NCBI RefSeq assembly: GCF_009469595.2
Contig: NZ_SSXV01000003.1
Span: forward strand, 124,001-188,000
Direction of reading: 5' to 3'
Source of the DNA: Thauera sp. 2A1
GTDB lineage: Bacteria > Pseudomonadota > Gammaproteobacteria > Burkholderiales > Rhodocyclaceae
Length of the DNA stretch: 64,000 nt
Both the position numbers and the translations under genes were made by a program. Numbering within the stretch: the first letter of the stretch is position 1; the number at the start of each line of letters is the position of its first letter. A model generated the notes under the pieces. It had not been told where the DNA came from and made no database searches. It saw only the letters and a program-made list of their open reading frames with translations. Positions 47,391 to 55,912 of this stretch are shown piece by piece.

Positions 47391-48786
47391 GGATGTCGGG
47401 GGTCCGGGCCAGGGTGGCGTCGAGCGTCGCCAGCGTGCGCTGGGCGAGCCACTGCGCGAGCTCCTCGTCGAGCACGTAAGGTGGCAGCAGGTAGACGGTG
47501 CGGCCGATCGGGCGAATCAACAACTCACGTTCTCGACCCGCAAGATGGAAGCGCTCGGCGAAACGCTCGCCGACGAAAGGCTCGCGCACGTCGAATGCCC
47601 AGATCATGCCGCGGTGGCGCAGATGCTCGACGCGGGCGTCTTCGCGCAGGGGCGACAGCGCCTCGGTGAGCGCCTGACCCACCACACGGTTCTGCATCAG
47701 CACATCGTCGTCGGCGAAGCGGTCGAGCACCGTCAGCGCTGCGCGGCAGGCCAGCGCGTTGCCGGTGTAGGAATGCGAATGCAGGAAGCCGCGCGCCACA
47801 TCGTCGTCGAGGAAGGCCCGGTAAACGGCATCGCGCGTCATCACAAGCGACAGCGGCAGATAGCCGCCGCTGATGCCTTTCGACAGGCACACGAAATCCG
47901 GCCACATGGGCGATCCGCCCGCCTGCGCGGCCTGCTCGAAGGCGAAGAAAGTGCCGCTGCGGCCGCAGCCGACGGCGATCTCGTCCGCAATCAGATGCAC
48001 GCCGAACTCGTCGCACAGCGCCCGCAGGCCCCTGAGGTAGGCCGGATCGTGCATCGCCATGCCGGCGGCGCACTGCACCAGCGGCTCGACGATCAGGGCG
48101 GCAATGTGCTGGTGGCGCAATTTGAACAGCGCGCGTACTTCCGCCAGTGCCCGCGCGGCGACGTCGGCGGCGGACTCGCCTGCCAAGGCCTGGCGCGCGT
48201 CCGGAGACATCACCATGTGGGCGCGCAGCAGCAGCGGATCATAGGCGTCGCGGAACACCTTGACGTCGGTGACGGCGAGCGCGCCCAGAGTTTCGCCGTG
48301 GTAGCCCTGGTGCACGCAGACGAACTCGCGCTTGGCGTCGTGCCCGCTGTTGCGCCAGTAGTGGAAGCTCATCTTGAGCGCGATCTCGACCGCCGAAGCG
48401 CCGTCGCTGGCATAGAAGACGTGCCCGAGGACGCCGTCCGTGAGCGCCGACAGCCGCTCGGCGAGTTCCACCGCCGTGCCGTGGGTGCAGCCGGCCAGCA
48501 TCACGTGCGGCAGGCGTTCGAGCTGGTCGTGCAGCGCGGCGTTGATGCGTGCATCCGCATGACCGAACAGGTTCACCCACCACGAGCTGTTGGCGTCGAA
48601 GTAGCGGCGGCCGTCGTAGTCTTCCAGCCAGGGCCCTTTCGCGCGCGCGATCGGCAGCGGCGGCACGGCCGTCATCGCACGCTGCATCTGCGTGCATGGA
48701 TGCCAGACGTGCGCAAGGCTGCGTTGCTGCCAGGCACGATTGAGGCTGGCGTCGCTGGAGGCTGGAGGCGTGACTGCCGGAATCAA
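47356..48786 (-). CDS. bioA: BioA, adenosylmethionine-8-amino-7-oxononanoate aminotransferase
   Basis: The 476-residue class III aminotransferase has VWHPCTQMQ near the N terminus, [33 protein letters not shown] and the PLP lysine in [13 protein letters not shown]. It makes 7,8-diaminononanoate using S-adenosylmethionine. The frame starts at a TTG (48786), which overlaps the stop of a six-codon leader frame; no ATG lies before the conserved part. It is the first gene of the biotin run. Confidence 0.94.
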   Translation of the reverse strand: MIPAVTPPASSDASLNRAWQQRSLAHVWHPCTQMQRAMTAVPPLPIARAKGPWLEDYDGRRYFDANSSWWVNLFGHADARINAALHDQLERLPHVMLAGCTHGTAVELAERLSALTDGVLGHVFYASDGASAVEIALKMSFHYWRNSGHDAKREFVCVHQGYHGETLGALAVTDVKVFRDAYDPLLLRAHMVMSPDARQALAGESAADVAARALAEVRALFKLRHQHIAALIVEPLVQCAAGMAMHDPAYLRGLRALCDEFGVHLIADEIAVGCGRSGTFFAFEQAAQAGGSPMWPDFVCLSKGISGGYLPLSLVMTRDAVYRAFLDDDVARGFLHSHSYTGNALACRAALTVLDRFADDDVLMQNRVVGQALTEALSPLREDARVEHLRHRGMIWAFDVREPFVGERFAERFHLAGRERELLIRPIGRTVYLLPPYVLDEELAQWLAQRTLATLDATLARTPDIHAARTPEPPVA

Positions 48787-48842
48787 TGTACAGCGCCTTT
48801 CATTTTGAATTCATAATTACGGAATCTAATCGGGCCTGTTGC
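48783..48842 (-). promoter_or_regulatory. AT-rich bioA promoter/leader with a six-codon frame
   Basis: An AT-rich island (minus-strand TAATTATGAATTCAAAATG) precedes bioA and is the most likely promoter; TAATTA at 48814-48819 and GCAACA at 48837-48842 are weak -10/-35 candidates 17 bases apart. A mini-frame ATG AAA GGC GCT GTA CAT TGA (48783-48803) ends on the bioA TTG and could couple translation. I see no recognisable BirA operator. Confidence 0.4.
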
Positions 48843-48868
48843 GCCGCGTCAAGCCGCTGTCCGGCCGT

Positions 48869-48963
48869 GGGCACCAGCAGGTGCCCGCCAATGTCATCAG
48901 GCCATGACGCGGGAAACACCGCGGCCCTTCAGTTGGCGGCCGCCATCCGCGGCCGGCCGCGGA
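48869..48963. other. Two GC-rich inverted repeats between rlmD and bioA
   Basis: A hairpin GGGCACC-AGCA-GGTGCCC (48869-48886) and a perfect 18-base palindrome TCCGCGGCCGGCCGCGGA (48946-48963) lie in the 201-base gap. Neither has a T-run, so they are not classical terminators, though they may help end rlmD transcription. The rest of the gap shows nothing else. Confidence 0.45.
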
Positions 48964-48987
48964 CCGTGCTCGCATCACCGATCGGTT

Positions 48988-50289
48988 TCAGGCGAGTTCG
49001 AACAGCGCGACCGACTCGACATGGGAGGTCTGCGGGAACATGTTGGCGATCCCCGCTCCCCGCAGCAGGTAGCCCTTCTCATGCACCAGCACCGCCGCAT
49101 CACGCGCGAGCGTGGCCGGGTTGCACGACACATAGACGATGCGCGCCGGCAACTGCTGCGCGCCGAGCGCCTTCACCACCGCGACCGCACCCTCGCGCGG
49201 CGGATCGATCAACAGCTTGTCCAGGCGCCCCAGCGCGGCGAGGCTGTCTTCGGTGGCCTCGAACAGGTTGGCCGCATGGAACTCGCTGTGCCCATCGAGA
49301 CCGTTGCGGCGCGCGTTGTCGCGCGCGCGCGCCACCAGCGCCTCGCTGCCCTCGATGCCCACCACCGTCGCGCCACGGCGCGCGATCGGCAGGCTGAAAT
49401 TGCCCAGCCCACAGAACAGGTCGGCGATGCGCTCGCCCGGTCGAGGATCGAGCAACTGCATGGCGCGCCGGATCAGCAGGCGGTTGATGTGGATGTTCAC
49501 CTGGGTGAAGTCGGTCGGCCGGAAATCCAGCCCCACACCGAACTCCGGCAAGGTGTAGGACAGGCCGGAACCGTCCGCGGGGCGCAGCGGCGCGGCGGTG
49601 TCGGGGCCGCCGGGCTGCGTCCACACCTGCACGCCTTCAGCATCGGCAAATGCCGCGAGGGCATCGGCGTCGCGCGCACTCAGCGGCAGCAGGTGACGGA
49701 AGACCAGCACCGTCGTCGCCTCGGTGACGGCCACCTCGACCTGCGGCACCCGGTCGGCGATCGACAGCCCGGCGATCAGCTCGCGCAGGCGCGGCAGCAG
49801 CGCCGACACATGCGCTGGGAGGATGTCGCACGAGCGCATGTCGATGATGTAGCTCGAGCGCCGCTCGTGGAAGCCCACCCGCACGCCGCCCTTGCTCGGC
49901 ACCAGCCGCACGCTGAGCCGTGCGCGGTCGCGATAGCGCCAGGCCGGGCCGTGGATCGCCGAATACACGATCTGCGGCTGCACGCCGCCGATGTGCCGCA
50001 ACGCATCCTCCAGCACGCGCTGCTTGGCGGCGGCCTGCGCCACCGGGTCCAGGTGCTGCATCGAGCAGCCGCCGCAGGTGCCGAAATAGGCACAACGTGG
50101 GGTCACGCGCTGCGCGCTGGCCTTCAGCACGCGCACCGCGTCGGCCTGTTCGTAGCGCGGCTTCACACGATAGGACTCGTACTCCACGCGCTCGCCCGGC
50201 AGCGCGCCGTCGATGAAGATCGCCTTGCCTTCCACATGGGCGACGCCGCGACCTTCGTGGTCCAGCGACTCGATGACTGCGATGGGCAT
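48988..50289 (-). CDS. rlmD: RlmD, 23S rRNA (uracil-1939-C5)-methyltransferase
   Basis: The 433-residue protein has an N-terminal TRAM domain, four iron-sulfur cysteines (Cys66, Cys72, Cys75 in [12 protein letters not shown], and Cys154 in RSCDI), the SAM-binding [18 protein letters not shown] and the catalytic cysteine in [12 protein letters not shown]. It methylates U1939 of 23S rRNA. A -10-like TAAAAT lies 32 bases upstream. It is divergent from roxA, another ribosome-modifying enzyme. Confidence 0.93.
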   Translation of the reverse strand: MPIAVIESLDHEGRGVAHVEGKAIFIDGALPGERVEYESYRVKPRYEQADAVRVLKASAQRVTPRCAYFGTCGGCSMQHLDPVAQAAAKQRVLEDALRHIGGVQPQIVYSAIHGPAWRYRDRARLSVRLVPSKGGVRVGFHERRSSYIIDMRSCDILPAHVSALLPRLRELIAGLSIADRVPQVEVAVTEATTVLVFRHLLPLSARDADALAAFADAEGVQVWTQPGGPDTAAPLRPADGSGLSYTLPEFGVGLDFRPTDFTQVNIHINRLLIRRAMQLLDPRPGERIADLFCGLGNFSLPIARRGATVVGIEGSEALVARARDNARRNGLDGHSEFHAANLFEATEDSLAALGRLDKLLIDPPREGAVAVVKALGAQQLPARIVYVSCNPATLARDAAVLVHEKGYLLRGAGIANMFPQTSHVESVALFELA

Positions 50290-50320
50290 GGGCGGCTTCC
50301 GGCGGAAAAATCAGCCGGCG

Positions 50321-50326
50321 ATTTTA
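50321..50326 (-). promoter_or_regulatory. Possible -10 box of rlmD
   Basis: On the minus strand TAAAAT within GGTAAAATCGCC lies 31 bases before the rlmD ATG, in the short rlmD-roxA divergent region. The -35 is unclear. Confidence 0.35.
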
Positions 50327-50379
50327 CCGCCAGCCTGCAGCCGCGTGACGGACGTGGGCCACGATGGTGGCCACCTCCC

Positions 50380-50385
50380 TATAAT
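50380..50385 (+). promoter_or_regulatory. Consensus -10 box at the roxA start
   Basis: TATAAT is a perfect -10 hexamer, and its last two bases are part of an in-frame ATG (50384). Transcription from it would begin near 50391, almost on the next ATG (50393), which would make a leaderless message. The -35 is weak. Confidence 0.45.
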
Positions 50386-50392
50386 GTCGCGC

Positions 50393-51532
50393 ATGAAACT
50401 GCCCGCACTCGACACGCTCCTCGGCGGCCTGACGCCGCGCCAGTTCTTCGAAGAATACTGGCAGAAGAAACCCCTGCTGATCCGCCAGGCCGTGCCCGGC
50501 TTCACCGGCGTGCTGTCTCGCGACGAACTCTTCGACCTCGCCTGCGACCCGGATGTCGAGTCGCGCCACGTCTCTCGCCACGGTGAAGAATGGCGCCTGG
50601 AGCGCGGCCCGCAGACGCGTGGCCGACTGCGCGGCAAGCGCAATCCATGGACGGTGCTGGTGCAGGGCGTGAACCTTTGGGTGCCGGAAGGCGACCGCCT
50701 GCTGCACCATTTCGACTTCATCCCGCAGGCGCGGCTGGACGACCTGATGATCAGCTACGCGGTGGATGGCGGTGGCGTCGGGCCGCATTTCGACAACTAC
50801 GATGTATTCCTGCTGCAGGGCATGGGCCAGCGCCGCTGGCTGATCTCCGACCAGGACGACCGCACCCTGGTCGAAGGCGCGCCGCTGCGCATCCTGCAGG
50901 ATTTTCACCCGACCCACGACTGGGTGCTGGACCCCGGCGACATGCTCTACCTGCCGCCGCACTGGGCGCACAACGGCATCGCCATCGGTGAATGCACCAC
51001 CTACTCCATCGGCTTCCGTTCGCCGACGGCACAGGAACTGGGCGCGGAATTCCTCGGCTGGCTGCAGGAACGGCTGGATCTCCAGGGCCTTTACGCCGAC
51101 CCCGACCTGCAGCCGCAGGCCCATTCGGCGGAAATTGCACCGCGCATGATCGACCAGATCGAAGGCATGCTTGCCCGCATTCGCTGGAGCCGCCGCGACG
51201 TTGCCGAGTTCGTCGGCGAATACCTGACCGAACCCAAGGCGCACGTCTTCTTCGATCCCCCTGAAGATCCGCTGACACGCATGGCTTTTGAACGGGCCGT
51301 CGCCACCTGCGGCTATGCCCTCGACCCCCGAACACTGCTGCTGTTCTCGGAAGCGGGCTTCCACCTCAATGGCGAAGCGGTCGCGGTTGCTGCCGAGCTT
51401 TCGCCGCTGATCGTCGAACTGGCGGACCGTCGCCGCATCGGCGCAACTTCGAATCATCCGCCAGCGCTGCTCGAACTGCTTTACGCGTGGTATTGCGACG
51501 GCTTCGGCACACCGGAACAGGGCCATGGCTGA
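50393..51532 (+). CDS. roxA: RoxA (YcfD)-like ribosomal protein L16 arginine hydroxylase
   Basis: The 379-residue JmjC/cupin oxygenase starts MKLPALDTLLGGLTPRQFFE (a start three codons upstream at 50384 is possible). The iron-binding HxD is His132/Asp134 (GPHFDNYDVFLLQG) and the distal His is His190 (YLPPHWAHNG), at positions like those of E. coli YcfD. The family hydroxylates Arg81 of L16 using 2-oxoglutarate and O2. The C-terminal winged-helix-like part is present. It overlaps the next gene by 8 bases. Confidence 0.9.
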   Translation: MKLPALDTLLGGLTPRQFFEEYWQKKPLLIRQAVPGFTGVLSRDELFDLACDPDVESRHVSRHGEEWRLERGPQTRGRLRGKRNPWTVLVQGVNLWVPEGDRLLHHFDFIPQARLDDLMISYAVDGGGVGPHFDNYDVFLLQGMGQRRWLISDQDDRTLVEGAPLRILQDFHPTHDWVLDPGDMLYLPPHWAHNGIAIGECTTYSIGFRSPTAQELGAEFLGWLQERLDLQGLYADPDLQPQAHSAEIAPRMIDQIEGMLARIRWSRRDVAEFVGEYLTEPKAHVFFDPPEDPLTRMAFERAVATCGYALDPRTLLLFSEAGFHLNGEAVAVAAELSPLIVELADRRRIGATSNHPPALLELLYAWYCDGFGTPEQGHG

Positions 51533-52025
51533 AAATGCTGCAGCAGCCGTCGAGCGCAAATTCGACACCTATGCGGCGTATCGCGAGCAGTTTCTCGATG
51601 CACTGCGCAACACGAGACGCAGTCTCCTCATTTTCGATCGTGATCTGGCCCACACCGCGCTGGAGAGCCGCGATGGCATCGAGGCGCTGGACACCCTCGC
51701 ACGCGACGTGGTCGGAGAGGAGCCGATCCGTATTCTGGTCAGCACCGCGACGCACATCGAGCAATCGTGCCCTCGGCTGTTGAAGCTGGTGGAGCGCTAT
51801 AGCCCCCGCATGCGCATCAAGGTCGTCGCGGAGGGCGCTGCGCACCCCGATGGCTGCTTCCTGATCGGCGACGGCCGGGTGCTGGTCACACGCTTCCATC
51901 TTGATCGCGCACGCGGCAAGCGAGTCGACGGAGCGAGCCCGGACATCGCCCGGAACGCCGCACAATTTGAAACAATGTGGATATCGGCGAAGATCGGCCC
52001 AAGCGGCGCCGCGCTTGGGATTTGA
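51525..52025 (+). CDS. Unknown protein coupled to roxA (DUF7931-like)
   Basis: The 166-residue protein has no signal or membrane segment. It resembles conserved betaproteobacterial hypotheticals (possibly DUF7931) found beside the cupin gene; I assign this with limited certainty. FLDALRNTRRSLLIFDRDLA, then alternating beta/alpha segments with IRILVSTATHIEQSCPRLL and HPDGCFLIGDGRVLVTRFHL, recall half of a phospholipase-D fold but without the HKD motif. It overlaps the roxA end by 8 bases and is probably co-translated. Function unknown. Confidence 0.75.
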   Translation: MAENAAAAVERKFDTYAAYREQFLDALRNTRRSLLIFDRDLAHTALESRDGIEALDTLARDVVGEEPIRILVSTATHIEQSCPRLLKLVERYSPRMRIKVVAEGAAHPDGCFLIGDGRVLVTRFHLDRARGKRVDGASPDIARNAAQFETMWISAKIGPSGAALGI

Positions 52026-52035
52026 ACGAATTGCC

Positions 52036-52053
52036 CGGCATTGCGCAATGCCG
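52036..52053. promoter_or_regulatory. Perfect 18-base palindrome
   Basis: CGGCATTGCGCAATGCCG is fully self-complementary, 10 bases after the stop of the roxA-linked gene and 28 bases upstream of the -35 candidate of the next gene. It could be an operator for a dimeric regulator; no T-run supports a terminator. Confidence 0.45.
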
Positions 52054-52063
52054 CATCGCGATG

Positions 52064-52091
52064 TTGGCGTTGCAAATCGGCGTGCTAGAAT
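52064..52091 (+). promoter_or_regulatory. Probable sigma-70 promoter of the alanine-rich lipoprotein
   Basis: TTGGCG (52064-52069) and TAGAAT (52086-52091) are spaced by 16 bases, a good vegetative-type promoter. The start would be near 52098, leaving a leader of about 80 bases before the ATG with an AAGGATAA ribosome site. Confidence 0.6.
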
Positions 52092-52176
52092 TGAGCACGG
52101 TTTGGCACTTTTAAACCGCAATCACCTTGCGTTGGAAGTCTTGCCGTCATCACCTGTCAATAAGGATAAACAGCAC

Positions 52177-52548
52177 ATGAAGAACTCCCTCCTCGTCGCC
52201 GCCCTCGTCGCTCTCGCCGTGTCCGCTTGCGGCAAGAAGGAAACCGCTGCTCCGGCTCCGGCTCCGGCCGCCCAGGAACAGGCCGCTCCGGCCGCTGCCG
52301 CGCCGGCCGCCGCGCCCGCCGCCGAACAGGCCAAGGAAGCTGCTGAGAAGGCCACCGAAGCAGCCAAGGAAACCGCCGCTGCTGCCACCGAAGCTGCCAA
52401 GCAGGGCGCTGCCGCCACGGTTGAAGCCGCGAAGGAAGGTGCCGCCGCCGCTACCGACGCTGCCAAGGACGCTGCCGCCGCCGCCAAGGACGCCGCTGTC
52501 GCTGCCAAGGACGCTGCAGCCGCCGCTGTGGACGCTGCGAAGAAGTAA
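52177..52548 (+). CDS. Alanine-rich repeat lipoprotein (LEA-like)
   Basis: The 123-residue protein has a lipoprotein signal (MKNSLLVAALVALAVSACGK, lipobox AVSAC, Cys18). An Ala/Pro linker leads to repeated 11-mer-like units of the type AAKEAAxxA/AAKDAAAAA to the end. By my count 61 of 123 residues are alanine. Such repeats form long amphipathic helices, as in LEA-type or Lpp-like envelope proteins. The gene stands alone with its own promoter and a strong terminator. Function is not known. Confidence 0.82.
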   Translation: MKNSLLVAALVALAVSACGKKETAAPAPAPAAQEQAAPAAAAPAAAPAAEQAKEAAEKATEAAKETAAAATEAAKQGAAATVEAAKEGAAAATDAAKDAAAAAKDAAVAAKDAAAAAVDAAKK

Positions 52549-52560
52549 TCGTCCCGCTGC

Positions 52561-52601
52561 GGACGTAAAAAAACCGGCTTCGTGCCGGTTTTTTTACGTC
52601 C
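52561..52601. terminator. Perfect bidirectional intrinsic terminator
   Basis: An 18-base perfect stem (GGACGTAAAAAAACCGGC with its complement) and a TTCGT loop, with seven T on the 3' side of either strand. It serves the alanine-rich lipoprotein gene on the plus strand and could stop bamC transcription on the minus strand. Confidence 0.92.
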
Positions 52602-52640
52602 TTGGCGATCCCGCGACACAAGACACGCGCGTCGTCCGCA

Positions 52641-52673
52641 GTGCAGCCGACGCCGCTGCGGCGTCGGCTGCAC
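52641..52673. terminator. GC-rich hairpin just after bamC
   Basis: Perfect 14-base arms GTGCAGCCGACGCC and GGCGTCGGCTGCAC with a 5-base loop sit 8 bases from the bamC stop. There is no T-run on the bamC strand, so it may protect the bamC 3' end while the next hairpin terminates. Confidence 0.5.
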
Positions 52674-52680
52674 TTTCTCG

Positions 52681-53823
52681 TCAGCGAAGCTCCTGCTGCA
52701 GCAATCCGAGAATCCGCTTCGCGGTGTCGGAGTTGTCCGCCCCACCCTCCCGCGTCAGCACCGACACGCGCGCCTGGTCGCCGAGCCCCTGCACGCGCAG
52801 GCGGTATTCGCTGCCCGATGCCGCCGGTTTGTCGCTGCTGCGCCAGAAAGCGAGTCGGGACAGGAAACCTCCACCGCTCTTGGCCTTGGTGTCGGCATCC
52901 GGATCGACATAGCGCACGAAGTACAGGCCTTCGGTGCGGTTGCGATCTTCGACGGTGAAACCGATGCGATCGAGCGCGAGTCCGACGCGACGCCATGCGC
53001 GGTCGAAGGGTTCGTCCATCGTCAGGCCGACCTGACCATTGGACGCGGACGTGATCTTCGCACGCTCGGCAACCGGCGCGGTCGTGATGGCCGCCTTTGC
53101 GCGCGCCTCGTCGGCCCCGAGGCGAACCATGAGCCGGCGCAGCATTTCCGCCTCGAGCTCGGGATCGGCCGGGCGCGGCTGCCAGATCGTCGTATCCTTC
53201 GCTTCCGTCGGATAGATCTCCATCATGCCGCGGTGGCTGACGTAGATCTCCACGGTGCCGGGCTCCTTGCCGGGCTCCAGGCGGGTGCGGAACTTGTCGC
53301 GATTGGGCGTCGAATACAGCCCATCGAGCACCTTGCCGATCGTCGAGCGGATGATGTCCTGCGGGATCTTGGCGCGGTCTTCGGCCCAGTCGGTTTCCAT
53401 GACGCCGATGTTCGGGCTGTCGATGTTGAGGATGAAGCCGAGTTCGAGCCAGAAGTCCTTCACCTGCGGCCAAAGCGCATCCGGTGTTCCCGGCACGACC
53501 AGCCAGCGCTGCGTGCCGGCGCGCTCGATGCGCATCTTGTCCGGCGTGGCCAGCACTTCACCGGAGGTCGAAGCCGTGGTGGGCTGGCCGGCGCGATCTG
53601 CAGCGTAGGCCGAATAAGTCGCCACACCGCGCGGCGCAACGTCCGGCACCGCGTAACGGTCGTCGCGCGTGGGCGCCGTCAGGTCCGGAGGAATCTCGAG
53701 CGGCGCAACCTGACGTGCGCTCTTGTAGTCGATACGTTTGGTTTCGAGCAGGCCGCCACTGCAGCCCGCCAGGAGAATTGAGGCCGCAGTGAAGGAAACG
53801 GTGGTACGCAAGGAGCGATTCAT
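52681..53823 (-). CDS. bamC: BamC, outer-membrane assembly lipoprotein
   Basis: The 380-residue protein has a lipoprotein signal (SILLAGCSGG, lipobox LLAGC) and the conserved unstructured N-terminal segment DYKSARQVAPLEIPPDLTAP, which binds BamD. Two helix-grip domains follow. BamC is an accessory lipoprotein of the Bam beta-barrel machine. It follows dapA by 25 bases, the same dapA-bamC order as in many proteobacteria. Confidence 0.93.
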   Translation of the reverse strand: MNRSLRTTVSFTAASILLAGCSGGLLETKRIDYKSARQVAPLEIPPDLTAPTRDDRYAVPDVAPRGVATYSAYAADRAGQPTTASTSGEVLATPDKMRIERAGTQRWLVVPGTPDALWPQVKDFWLELGFILNIDSPNIGVMETDWAEDRAKIPQDIIRSTIGKVLDGLYSTPNRDKFRTRLEPGKEPGTVEIYVSHRGMMEIYPTEAKDTTIWQPRPADPELEAEMLRRLMVRLGADEARAKAAITTAPVAERAKITSASNGQVGLTMDEPFDRAWRRVGLALDRIGFTVEDRNRTEGLYFVRYVDPDADTKAKSGGGFLSRLAFWRSSDKPAASGSEYRLRVQGLGDQARVSVLTREGGADNSDTAKRILGLLQQELR

Positions 53824-53848
53824 GAGGTTCCTGATGTGATAGAGCGTG

Positions 53849-54727
53849 TCAGACGTCGATGCCGGCCGTGCGCATCGCCTTCAGGACGCGCTCATGCTGC
53901 GATTCGGAGAGCAGGGTCAGCGGCAGGCGCAGGCCGTACCCGATCAGCCCCATGCGCGCCACGCCCCACTTCACGGGAATGGGATTCGCCTCACAGAACA
54001 GGTCACGATGCAGCGGCACGAGCTTCGCATTGGTCTCGCGCACGCGGCGCGCATCGTCTGCCGCGGCAGCAGCGCACAACTCGTGCATCGCGCGCGGCGC
54101 GATGTTGGCGGTGACCGAGATCACGCCGTGACCGCCGAGCATCAGGAACGCCGCGGACGTCATGTCGTCGCCGCTGTACAGGGCGAAACCCTTCGGCGCA
54201 CGCGCGACGAGGTCACAGGCACGGTCGATGCTGCCGGTGGCATCCTTGATTCCGACGATGTTCGGGACTTCCGCCAGCCGCAGCGTGGTGTCGTTGGCCA
54301 GGTCGGCGACCGTGCGGCCGGGCACGTTGTAGAGGATCAGCGGCAGATCGACCGCCTCGGCGATGGAGCGGAAGTGGCGGTACAGACCTTCCTGCGTCGG
54401 GCGGTTGTAATAGGGCACCACGGACAGGTGCGCATCCGCGCCAGCCGACTTGGCAAAACGTGCCAGCTCGATCGCTTCGGCGGTCGAGTTGGCGCCGGTG
54501 CCCGCGATCACCGGCACGCGGCCGGCGGTGTGCTCGACCGTCACACGGATGAGTTCGCAATGCTCGTCGACGCTGACCGTGGGCGATTCGCCGGTGGTGC
54601 CGACGATGACGATGCCGTCGGTGCCCTCGGCGATGTGCCAGTCGATGAGGCTGCGCAGGCGCGGGAAATCCAGGCTGCCGTCGTCGAGCATAGGGGTGAC
54701 GATGGCGACAATCGATCCGGTGATCAT
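53849..54727 (-). CDS. dapA: DapA, 4-hydroxy-tetrahydrodipicolinate synthase
   Basis: The 292-residue TIM-barrel enzyme has the Schiff-base Lys161 (GIKDATG), Tyr133 and Arg138 (LYNVPGRT), Thr44/Thr45 (VGTTGES) and Tyr107. All sit at the same positions as in E. coli DapA. It condenses pyruvate with aspartate semialdehyde for lysine and meso-DAP. A -10-like box lies 28 bases upstream. Confidence 0.97.
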   Translation of the reverse strand: MITGSIVAIVTPMLDDGSLDFPRLRSLIDWHIAEGTDGIVIVGTTGESPTVSVDEHCELIRVTVEHTAGRVPVIAGTGANSTAEAIELARFAKSAGADAHLSVVPYYNRPTQEGLYRHFRSIAEAVDLPLILYNVPGRTVADLANDTTLRLAEVPNIVGIKDATGSIDRACDLVARAPKGFALYSGDDMTSAAFLMLGGHGVISVTANIAPRAMHELCAAAAADDARRVRETNAKLVPLHRDLFCEANPIPVKWGVARMGLIGYGLRLPLTLLSESQHERVLKAMRTAGIDV

Positions 54728-54754
54728 GGTGATGGGCGGGACGATAAAAGCTCG

Positions 54755-54760
54755 ATTCTA
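54755..54760 (-). promoter_or_regulatory. Possible -10 box of dapA
   Basis: On the minus strand TAGAAT in GGGTTAGAATCGAGC lies 27 bases before the dapA ATG. A matching -35 was not clear. Confidence 0.4.
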
Positions 54761-54830
54761 ACCCATCGCCGCAACTCGGCTAGATGCCCGGACGTTTTCC
54801 AGCGCCGGGCATTGCAACACCCGGTAAGCG

Positions 54831-55757
54831 CTAAAGATCGGCCAGCGCCTTGATGTGGGCGACAACCGAGCGCGCGAGCGAGGACAACGCATATCCGCCT
54901 TCCAGCAGCGACACGATGCGCTTGTGGCCGCAGTCCTCGGCGACCCCCTTGATCTGCTGCGTCGCCCAGACGTAGTCGGCCTCCAGCAGCCCCAGCGACC
55001 CCATGTCGTCCTCATAGTGGGCATCGAAGCCGGCCGACACGAAGATCATCTGCGGATTGTGGTTGCGCAGCGCCGGAACGATGATGTCGCTGAAGACCTG
55101 GCGGAAACCGTCGCCGCGCGTGCCGGCGGGAAGCGGCACGTTGCACATGTGCGCCGGCGCGTTGTCCACTCCGCAATAGGGGTAGAAGGGATGCTGGAAG
55201 ATGCCCGCCATCATGACCCGGGGATCGTTGCGGAAGATGTCCTCGGTGCCATTGCCGTGATGGACGTCGAAATCCACGATGGCGACACGTTCGAGCCCAT
55301 GCACGTCGATCGCATGGCGCGCTGCCACGGCGACGTTGTTGATGAAGCAGAAGCCCATCGCCTTGGCCCGCTCGGCATGGTGGCCAGGCGGACGGATGGC
55401 GCAGAAGGCGTTCTCGATCTCGCCCTTCATCACCAGGTCGGTGGCGAGGATGCCCGCACCGGCCGAGCGCAGCGCCGCCTTCATGGTGTTCGGATTCATT
55501 GCCGTATCCGGATCGAGGTGGCGGATGCCATGCTCCGGCACGTTGGCGATCAGCTCGTCGAAGTAACTCGCCGGATGCGCGCGACAGACCTGCTCCGCAG
55601 TGGCGACAGGCGCGTCGTAGAAGGACAGGTACAGGTCGAGCCCGGCGGCAATCAGGCGATCGTTGATCGCCGCCAGCCGGTCCGGGCATTCCGGATGAAA
55701 CTTGCCCATGTCGTGCAGCCAGCACTCGCGGTGCGTGATGAACGCCGTCGTCGTCAT
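54831..55757 (-). CDS. Histone-deacetylase-like zinc hydrolase (AcuC/HDAH family)
   Basis: The 308-residue protein begins MTTTAFITHRECWLHDMGKF and has the class II HDAC-like motifs: RPPGHHAERAKAMGFCFINN, then the zinc-binding DFDVHHGNGTEDIF and GFDAHYEDDMG. Bacterial relatives deacylate acetyl-lysine, polyamines or other amides; the substrate cannot be told here. I chose ATG 55757 with GGGGGAGG upstream; the frame is open further without family likeness. It is followed by dapA-bamC on the same strand but with its own gap of about 100 bases. Confidence 0.88.
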   Translation of the reverse strand: MTTTAFITHRECWLHDMGKFHPECPDRLAAINDRLIAAGLDLYLSFYDAPVATAEQVCRAHPASYFDELIANVPEHGIRHLDPDTAMNPNTMKAALRSAGAGILATDLVMKGEIENAFCAIRPPGHHAERAKAMGFCFINNVAVAARHAIDVHGLERVAIVDFDVHHGNGTEDIFRNDPRVMMAGIFQHPFYPYCGVDNAPAHMCNVPLPAGTRGDGFRQVFSDIIVPALRNHNPQMIFVSAGFDAHYEDDMGSLGLLEADYVWATQQIKGVAEDCGHKRIVSLLEGGYALSSLARSVVAHIKALADL

Positions 55758-55912
55758 GCCTCCCCCACTCCTGATCGGATTCGAACTCCCTGGCGCCGGA
55801 TAACGCCTGCCACGCGGGAACACTGCGGTTCCGGGCCGGTCATTCAGGCGGTTGCGCCTTGTTTGTCGTCTATTATCACCGCTTCAACTGCAAAATCACA
55901 GTACGCCGAGCC

